Of a stretch of DNA of 64,000 bases, positions 57,029 through 64,000 are shown in pieces; the first letter of the stretch is position 1; the number at the start of each line of letters is the position of its first letter. The notes under the pieces were generated by a model. That model did not search any database, was not told the origin of the DNA, and was given only the letters and a program-made list of their open reading frames with translations. The DNA lies in assembly GCA_039000515.1 (NCBI GenBank), contig JBCFYV010000241.1, positions 1-64,000 of the forward strand, given 5' to 3'. The translations under genes and the position numbers were made by a program. The stretch comes from Timema cristinae. Taxonomy: Eukaryota > Arthropoda > Insecta > Phasmatodea > Timematidae.

Positions 57029-60000
57029 TCAAATGGCATTAAAAAGATCCGCCTGGCGTTTTAAAACGGAGTAAACAAATAACTCCATCCGAACTATCGC
57101 GTAATAAAAAACGTAAGTCACCTTTAAAATCAAGAGCCAGACGGATAGGGGCTAGTTTGCGACACTCCACCAAAATGTGATGCACAATAAGGGGAGTATC
57201 ACAAAAACTCACACACTGGAGGTGGATCCCTCTTAGTAAAAAACTATGGGTCAATGAAGTATGCCCGACGCGGAGTCTCGTCACGATGACCTCCTCTCTT
57301 CTAGACTTTCGTATAGAAGAGGGCCACCGCGACACACCGCCTGATGGACCGCAGCTTGTTCTGAGCAGGGGTCGAGACCCACGCTCGTGCCAGGTGCGTA
57401 AGACTCCACGCCGAACATAACCCTTTAGATCTAAAAAACATGACACCCAAACTCGCCTCCGGAGGCATACGTGCTGCCTCCTTGGCTGCCTGGTCCGCCA
57501 GTTCATTTCCTGGAAGACCAGCGTGACCAGGAATCCAGCAAAAGGCGAGCCGGGTGCTTAATGAATCAATTTTAAAATTTGTTCGTGAATCATACTGCAC
57601 AGAGGATTCCACGAGTAGAGAGTGGACAATGCCAACAGAGCACTCATGGAATCCGTGCAGATGAGGACAGAACGGTGACTACTTCGGTAAACAAAACACA
57701 AAGATTTAAAAATGGCATATAAATTCAGCTAAAAAAAACACTGGTTTCATTAGGTAAACCAAATTAAAAATTGGATCCTTCCACAGAAAAAGCACATCCC
57801 ACGGAGACTCCAGATTTTGAGCCATCAGTGTAGATCGCCTCAAATCCGGGGAAAGCGAGTGGAGAGGAGCTCATTAAAAGTCCTCTCATATACAAAGTTT
57901 GGGGTGGTCGCTTTAGGGAACTTGGCAAGATCAAAATGGCTTTTTCGGAGGGCGTATTTTCCAGGGAGAAACTCGACCTGGTGATGTGGGGGATAGCCTT
58001 GGCAAAACTATCCCACACGTCTTCGAAAACAGATAGCATCCGGACCCCAACCGCCTTGTACTACGCCATTTAGTTTCATACAAGACACGGTTTAGGGGGA
58101 TGAAATACAGATCGGTAAAGCAACATTATTTGGCATGCAATGCAGTTTCAAACACGTAAGATGCAAAGGAGGTAAGAACCGCCGGTAAGAAAAGGGGGCT
58201 CACCGGCGTCAGCACATATGCTGACGACTGGACTGGTACGGAAAAGCACCAGTAGCCAGTCAAATGCCAGCATGGTGGACGTTTATCGAGCATCTTTAAC
58301 GCCGGAGGTCTAGCGGAACCATATACAAAACTGCCGTAATCAAGTTTTGATCTCACCCAAGGCTCTATAGAGACGCATCAAGGTTTCCCTATCAGCACCC
58401 CAAGAGCGACCACTCACAACTTTAAGTAAATTCAAAGCTTTAATACACCTCGCTTTCAGGTCTTTGATGTGGGGGATCCAAGTTAGTTTAAAATCGAATA
58501 AAAGTCCCAGGAACCTTACGGTCTCGGAGACAGGTTAAAAAACGTTGTTCATTAAAATATTGGGGCTGGCTGTATTCCACGTAATCTATGGAAGTGGACG
58601 ACAGTCGTCTTGGCCGCAGAGAAACGAAAGCCATTCCCGAGATGCCCACAACCATAGATTGTTTACAGCGAGTTGTATCTGTCGTTCAGCCCTGTGGAGA
58701 CTTGATGAATTTTGCAATAAAATTGCTAGTCATCCACAAAAAGACATTGAACGGACAGGTACTGCACGTTGTCCACGATGCTATTTATCGCGATAGCGAA
58801 AAAACGTAGTGCTTAAAATACTACCCGAGGCACCCCATTTTCTTGAATAAAATCATCGGATAAGGTGTTGTTTTAACCTTACCCGGAAGTGTCTATCAGA
58901 CATAAAATTAGATATAAAAATAGGGAGGTTCCCCCGGAACCCCAATTAAACATGTTTTTAAAATGCCGTACCGCCAGGTGGTGTCGTAAGCCTTCTCCAA
59001 ATCAAAAAAGACAGCCAAGAGGTGTGTTTATGGAGGAAAGCGTCACGAGCTGCTGTCTCAAGGCGAACAAGGTGATCCACCGTGGATCGGTTACGGCGAA
59101 AGCCACATTGCATTATTGGATAGTAGATTGCGGGATTCTAGATACCATATAAATCTTTTATTGATCATTTCTCTAATATTTTGCATACACAACTAGTTAA
59201 GGCTATCGGTCTATAACTAGTTGGCCTAATTTATCCTTGCCACTTTTATATATTGGGATAAAAGGTTGCTTGCCTCCCCAGTGTTGGGAATTGACGAGAT
59301 TCCCCAAACACATTGTAGAGGTCTAAGAGGAACGCCCGTCCAGCAGGGGACAGTTGGCGCAACATTTCGTAATGGATATCGTCAGGGGCCAGAAGTTGTA
59401 TTGCCCGCCCCGGGACAGGGCATAGGTAAGTTCCTCTTTAGTAAAGGGGGAGTTATAATCCTCCCCCCGACTTTGGCCAAAAATCGATAGTAAGGCGCTC
59501 GATGCTGCGCTTATGCACCAGAACTCGTTAGGTAGCTCGCAGTGCTAGAAATAGCGGCGAACATCGAGCCCAATACATTGGCGACCTCCATAGGGGAGGA
59601 GACAAGTGAAACCGTTAGGACATGAGTGCGGGTATATTATAAATGGTATTTTTGCTACTACGTACTTTCGAATGTGATCCCAAACCTTGGTTGTGGGAGT
59701 GGAAATAGTAAGGGTAGAAATAAACTGTCTCCAAGACTCTCTTCTGCTTTCTCGAATAATACGGCGAGCTCTAGCACGTAGAATCCGGAATGACTCCAGA
59801 TTCTCCGAAGTAGGACGTCGATTAAAGATACGCAGGGCTCTTCGACGGTTAGAAATAGCAAGCCGGCACTCCTCGTTCCACCAGGGAACGGACGGTGGCG
59901 CGGGTTTGGCGAGGATTTAGGATGGATGCCCTCGCCGCCGCTATGACCGTCGAAGTGAATTGCCCAGCCTTTACAATCGACGTCGGGAGAATGGGGTTCG

Positions 60001-60732
60001 TCGAATACGGCGAGCTCGCGGAATTTATCCCAGTTAGCACGTTTAAGAACCATTGGGGTAACCGTGCTGTACTGGGAGGATCTTGGATTTTTGAAAGCAG
60101 AATGGGAAAGTGATCGCTGCCACATAGGTCCGAGTGAACCTCCAAAGGTAGTGAGCAGCAATCCCGGGGCTACATAGGGCTAGGTCGATGGCAGAGGATA
60201 CACCATTAAAGGTGGAGAGTGTGTCTGGGTCCCGGTTTCATTAACACCAGGTTTCCCGAGACAAGAATTTTCCTCTACCCCTCCTCCCGGGGCGTCTGTA
60301 AAATTAGACCCCCACACCAGGTTATGCGCGTTAAAGTCCCCCAAGATGATATTTGGGGGGCGGGAAAATTGTATAAAGAGGCCTCTATTGTCCTCTTGGA
60401 AACACGTTCACCTGGCGGGAGGTAGATGCAGCATACGGTTACCTCCATAGGAAGGGAGACTCTGACAGCAATCACTTGGAGATCAGAAACAATATTAATA
60501 TTCTTATGATATATAGTACTTTCGTGCGAATATAGCCACACCTCCGCTCCCCCCGATCAAAGAAAGGCTTGTCGGTACGATACACATCGTACCCACGAAG
60601 CATCGGGTTGTCAGTTGGACGGAAGTGGGTTTCCTGAAAACACAAGATGGGAGGATGCAGGGAAGAAATTAGTAGTTTAATTTCCTCTGCACGAGCATAG
60701 AAACCCCTACAATTCCATTGTAGTAGCGACAT
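57029..60732 (-). pseudogene. I-3 ORF2 (APE endonuclease, RT, RNase H)
   Basis: ATG at 60732 (MSLLQWNCRGFYARAEEIK), stop TGA at 57029-57031. Endonuclease: ILCFQETHFRP, RGYDVYRTD, CCIYLPPGE, a GDF-AHN-VWGSN block and GSDHFPIL (60.10 kb). RT: CxFRRNRSTVDHL, FFDLEKAYDTTW, a GVPxGS block and FVDDxAILL (58.73 kb) across slips. RNase H: IYTDGSKSGVSVGCAF (57.82 kb), AELYA, and STRLAFCWIPGHAGLPGNELADQAAKEAA in two overlapping quotes (57.55-57.47 kb). C-terminus: TRLRVGHTSLTHSFLLRGIH and SFCDTPLIVHHILVEC, a Cys/His finger in which CEFC reads SFC in this frame. About ten slips. Enough is intact to make it the reference for this family here. Confidence 0.85.
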
Positions 60733-60799
60733 TATTTATTGGTATTAATTTAATTAAATATCCTCACAATCCATAACACTATCCTTTAAAAATAAAAAT

Positions 60800-62447
60800 T
60801 TATTGAGGGACTTTTTTAGGTCCTCTTGCTTTTCCCAATCTCTCTTGGACCTCCCGCTTGGGAGAGGCTTTGGTTTGTCCTGTAGAGACTGGGACGGGGG
60901 ATCCTTACGCGAAGGCTTTGTTAAAGCCTTCGACGCTTTTTTTAAAAGTTATTTTTTCGGCGGTCCCTCGCTGGTCCTTCCCCAAGGCACCAGTGGGACT
61001 CGCCTTTGCGACCTCGCCTGTACCACCACTCATCCCGACCTCCGGCGTTCCTGAGGCGGGGTTGAGCGGCTCGACAACGGTCGCAGATGGTTTAGGACCC
61101 CGGGGAGGACTCGGGGGTGTTCCTCGAGGAGGACTCGGAGGGGGTCCACGAGGAGGGTCCGGAGGGGTCGGGGTGTTCCCCCGAGGAGGCCTCCTCGGGG
61201 GTAAAGGTGGTGGAGGCGAACTTCGGCGGGGGTGTCGCCCCATGTACTATATTTTGGGCACCACCATAGATGGTGTCTGGCTGTCTTTTAGTGTCTCGAG
61301 TAGAGACGATTGGCACAGGTCGTGTAGGCATTTTGGCGATATTAACTGCGCAATGACAGTTGGGGCAATTTATGTTCTGGCTTACAATTTGACTATAAGA
61401 TGTCTGAAATACCGGAGCTTGACTGGATACATATTCCTTGCGGGCCTGGGCATAAGGGATCTTCTTTTCACATTGGATCTCCAGGACTTTTTTCTCCACC
61501 TTCCATTTCGGACAGGTCCGAGACCAAGCAGAATGCGGACCCTTGCAGTTGATGCAGCACTTAGGAGACTCACACGGTGTATCGTGAGCCTCCTGTCCGC
61601 AATCCGCACAGGTTGGCCTTCCACGGCATCTCAGCTTCGTATGCCCAAATTCCTGGCACTGAAAACAGCGCCGAGGGTTAGGGACATACGGCCGGACCCT
61701 GAGCACGTGGAAGCCTGCTCGAACCTCCTTTGGGAGGATGGGAGTCGCAAAGGTGAGGATATATGTATCCGTCTTTTTCTCTTGTCCGTTCTTTTTGTTA
61801 ATGATCCGGTAGACCTCGGTGACATGCTGGGGGAAAGCTCCTCACAGATATCCTCAACGCTTACACAGTCGAGGTCATAACAAGTGACCACTCCCCTGCA
61901 AACATTGAGGAACCTGTGGGGCTCTACCTTCACCTTTATATTTGCCATATTACTCACCGGTATTTCGGAGATCGCCATAATATTTGTGGATTGAGTGTCG
62001 GTCATAGTCTGAATCATAATGGTGCCATCACGCAGTTTCCTTATTAAGACGTCAGATTTTGCTGCTCCATTTATCACTCTTTCGAGGATAAATGGGCTGA
62101 CACGTTTTAGATCTTCACTTTCACTCACTCGAGACATCACCAGGAAGGGGGCTGGGGCCTCACCACTTCCTGGCTTTTTATTCAAAACAGGGCTGGACGG
62201 CCTTACCCGTTTCCGCCTCTTATCATTAATACGGCCCTGTGAGGGGCCGGGCAGTAAGATGCCATCAGAACTTGGCAGTACGGTGCCAGCGGACAGTAAG
62301 GTGTCAGCTGTGACAATGACTCAGTCATGGGTGGGAGGACAACCTGCAAAAGTACTCGGATCGTAGACCCAGGTTGATCCCAGTTGGTTCTACCACATAG
62401 GGCCCTGTTAACTCTTCCGACGAGAGGCTCCATACGACGCTAGACAT
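60800..62447 (-). pseudogene. I-3 ORF1 (CCHC gag-like protein)
   Basis: ATG at 62447, TAA at 60800-60802. After an early frame change the protein reads KRRKRVRPSSPVLNKKPG, SEDLKRVSPFILERVING, KVKVEPHRFLNVCRGVVTC and SVEDICEELSP. Then, after slips, come three zinc knuckles: CFQCQEFGHTKLRC, CADCGQEAHDTPC and CINCKGPHSAWSRTC (61.67-61.52 kb). A fourth Cys cluster, CPNCHC, lies near 61.37 kb. A long Pro-rich stretch (61.25-61.10 kb) and a basic tail close it. In I elements this protein coats element RNA. Frameshifts near 62.33, 61.75 and 60.9 kb break it. ORF2 starts 68 bases after the stop. Confidence 0.85.
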
Positions 62448-62699
62448 GACAACCTTCATATGGAGCATCGCCGGAAGAGAGGTCACCGCAGCAAGTGTAT
62501 GCAGGAAAGTGCCAATTTTACGTCCGGAACCCTCATGAACGCAACCGGTCTTTTCTCAAGGTAGGGTACCCGGTTGTCATCCCTAAGGCCCTTCTACCAA
62601 GATATTACAACCGGCGCACTTTCACTCAGGAGCTCAAAGCGGTGGTATCCAATATTAACCCGGGAAGAGCCGTGTTAGATGCCAAGGTCGTCAACAAAG

Positions 62700-62953
62700 G
62701 GGCCAAAGGTCTCTGTGCAGGATTTAACGGCAGGGGAAGGGAAGAAAGAAGGAAGAAGTAAGGAAAAGAGAAGGCGGAAGAAGGAAAATAGAAAGAGAAG
62801 GAAAAGAGTGAAAGAAAAAGAAAGTGAAGGAAAGATGTAGGATAGGGTTGTCCTGCACGAGGTACATCCTGCACAGATGCCTCCCCTTTTAGTCGCCTCT
62901 TACGACAAGCAGGAGTTACTGCGGGACTATTCTAAACCCCGTCCCGCAGGGGG
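62700..62953 (-). promoter_or_regulatory. Conserved 5' tag and pyrimidine tract of I-3
   Basis: Minus strand: CCCCCTGCGGGACGGGG, TTTAGAATAGTCCC, the stem GTCGTAAGAGGCGAC, GGATGTACCTCGTGCAGGA, then about 130 bases of T/C. Best-preserved version of the tag in this window, and the likely internal promoter position. Confidence 0.5.
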
Positions 62954-62981
62954 GGATGGTAAATAAAAAAAAAAAAAAAAC
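62954..62981 (+). other. I-3 target duplication and poly(A) end of the R1-type element
   Basis: GGATGGTAAATA (right target copy) runs straight into an A-run of about 15 bases. AATAAA overlaps the start of the run. This reads as the polyadenylated 3' end of the split R1-type element. Confidence 0.65.
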
Positions 62982-62990
62982 TAAGAAGTG

Positions 62991-63460
62991 TATTCAAAGC
63001 AAAATAGGATAGGCGAATAGGAAAAGCCAAACTAAATATAGAGTTCTCAGACCTAAAGATAACATTATTCGGCGAGGACGCAGCGCTACAATTATATATT
63101 AACATTTATTTTAACAGAAGCGTCCAAAGCTAATATATAAATATTAAACTTTCTCGTCGCTTATGGCAACCACTTTCAAGCATTTGTATAAGAAAATAGA
63201 TTAAGCTACAACAAGTCTAAAGGTAAGTGCCCTGTCTAACCTCTAACTCCTAACAGTCAGAAAGAACAATATAAATAGAAGGTTGTATACCCTAGACTTA
63301 GCATAATTTCCCCAAAACGTTCTTCCCCGCAAAAACTCTATAAAGCCGCGTACGGACAGTGCGAGGCGGTGCGCTTCGCATGAAGCCATGCGTCACTAAA
63401 TAATTTTGATCAGTACATGCTCACTGCGAGGCATTAAACCATCACGCACAACGCACGTCA
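62991..63460. other. DNA right of the R1-type element, no recognised gene
   Basis: AT-rich to mixed sequence. From about 63345 it turns GC-richer with GTACGGACAGTGCGAGGCGG and GAAGCCATGCGTCAC. A similar GATGCGTCACTG phrase lies near 63960. Confidence 0.4.
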
Positions 63461-63469
63461 GTAGACGAT

Positions 63470-63697
63470 ATGGCTTCGTCACAGCGAAAGGGGCAGATTG
63501 CTGCTGCTGCTGCGTACATTGTGCTGCACTCGATTATAAACGAAAACAAACAAAAGCGACGGCCACGTTGGTGGGTTAAAAAATGGGGTGTGGCTGTGTC
63601 ATGGACACGGCCGTGTGTTGTACGTGAATACATTTATATAACGGGTTATTTTTTTTTTAATAAAATATTTTTATCGATTGTATATAAAACAGTTTAA
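63470..63697 (+). CDS. Short ORF resembling the N-terminus of a PIF/Harbinger-like protein
   Basis: MASSQRKGQIAAAAAYIVLH, then NENKQKRRPRWWVKKW. A short Ala/hydrophobic start followed by a basic run and RWWV is how many Harbinger nucleases (HARBI1-like) begin. After KKW the sequence becomes Phe/Ile-rich and runs into a palindrome, so the similarity covers only the first 40 residues; an exon end or a truncated element is likely. The nuclease core is not in the window. It could also be chance. Confidence 0.3.
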   Translation: MASSQRKGQIAAAAAYIVLHSIINENKQKRRPRWWVKKWGVAVSWTRPCVVREYIYITGYFFFNKIFLSIVYKTV

Positions 63698-63822
63698 AGT
63701 AGTGACAACGCTTTTCGACGCGTATAGGCCGACATTATATATTTTTGATAATATATTTTTATTCTAACACTTTATTATATTCACTGTCACTACTTTAAGC
63801 TAATGTTTTATATACAATCGAT
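63673..63822. repeat. Near-palindrome, about 38-bp arms
   Basis: Left arm 63673-63710 and right arm 63785-63822 share ATCGATTGTATATAAAAC and TTTAAAGTAGTGACA-type blocks in inverse orientation, with a 3-4-base indel. The 74-base loop is AT-rich. It could be a fold-back element or a MITE-like insertion. Confidence 0.7.
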
Positions 63823-64000
63823 AGATTTCGACGACAGCTGACGATTAAAACTCAAACGAACATCTTAGCTTCTCCGAGTCAAAAGTTATACTAATTGCAA
63901 ATCTCGATACGCAGCAAAATAACCTCAAAATGGCGGCGCTTCCCCCTCCACCGCGCGCGATGCGTCACTGTTCTCGCGTATCGTAATTCATTCTTTGATC

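Larger units (their letters stand above)
56656..62953 (-). mobile_element. I-3: full-length I-clade non-LTR retrotransposon
   Basis: 6.30 kb, minus strand, from the 5' tag at 62953 to the (TAA)n tail (reads ATT on plus, 56654-56672). The 12-bp target duplication GGATGGTAAATA (56644-56655 and 62954-62965) is perfect. It is the best preserved of the three I copies: ORF1 has few slips and ORF2 is readable over most of its length. Inserted in the R1 3' UTR, tail to tail with I-2. Confidence 0.9.

Noticed and set aside
60858..61880. 340-codon open frame on the plus strand
   Set aside because: Antisense to I-3 ORF1, whose minus strand carries three clear CCHC knuckles.
50413..62953. Inverted duplication artefact instead of two insertions
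   Set aside because: The two copies have different 12-bp target duplications and different small deletions.

Overview
This is a eukaryotic, almost certainly arthropod and probably insect, window made up largely of dead or dying transposable elements. The kingdom and phylum call rests on the element mix: a pogo/Tigger-type DNA transposon, three Jockey-clade, one R1-clade and three I-clade non-LTR retrotransposons. I see no intact host gene, rRNA, tRNA, CRISPR array or prokaryotic-style operon. Nearly every coding region carries frameshifts. Some are true decay, but patches of strongly lengthened homopolymers (about 3.6-7.5 kb, 29-37 kb) look like consensus error, so frames in those patches should not be trusted.

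Left part (0-18 kb): a fragment of a transposase-like gene (20-260) is split by a 3.26-kb pogo-like element (262-3524) with TA target duplications, 20-bp inverted termini and a broken transposase whose first catalytic Asp position reads Val. Then come about 14 kb of AT-rich sequence with little recognisable content, except a broken 'GCDTTSA'-type repeat protein (about 13.4-14.45 kb) and an orphan copy of the extreme 5' end of the I-type element (14.72-14.99 kb).

Middle (18-32 kb): three different Jockey-clade elements lie head to tail on the minus strand. Jockey-A (18.35-22.79 kb) has gag and endonuclease/RT. Jockey-B (24.3-25.9 kb) is gag only. Jockey-C (26.4-31.75 kb) is very GC-rich and has gag and endonuclease/RT. 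They are followed by 4 kb of AT-rich, poorly resolved DNA.

Right part (35.6-63 kb): I-1 (35.66-42.2 kb, plus strand) is followed by 3.3 kb of unique DNA holding a 4 x 50-bp tandem repeat. Next is an R1-clade element starting near 45.525 kb, with two full-length I elements inserted in its 3' UTR: I-2 (50.41-56.60 kb, plus) and I-3 (56.66-62.95 kb, minus), tail to tail about 60 bp apart. Each has its own 12-bp target duplication and (TAA)n tail. Removing both restores the R1 3' UTR, which ends in a poly(A) at 62.97-62.98 kb with a candidate R1 target duplication on either side.

The most unusual observation is the R1-type element's first open region (45.53-46.4 kb). Instead of a zinc-knuckle gag it encodes a broken protein with macrodomain-like motifs (FVN...NGGGI; DLVLG-W-GA; NAWPGNEFW; an AAAST tail). 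From memory this resembles the DUF4804/MavL-like ADP-ribose-binding family, and it needs a profile search. The window closes with the start of a possible PIF/Harbinger-like protein and a near-palindrome of about 150 bp.
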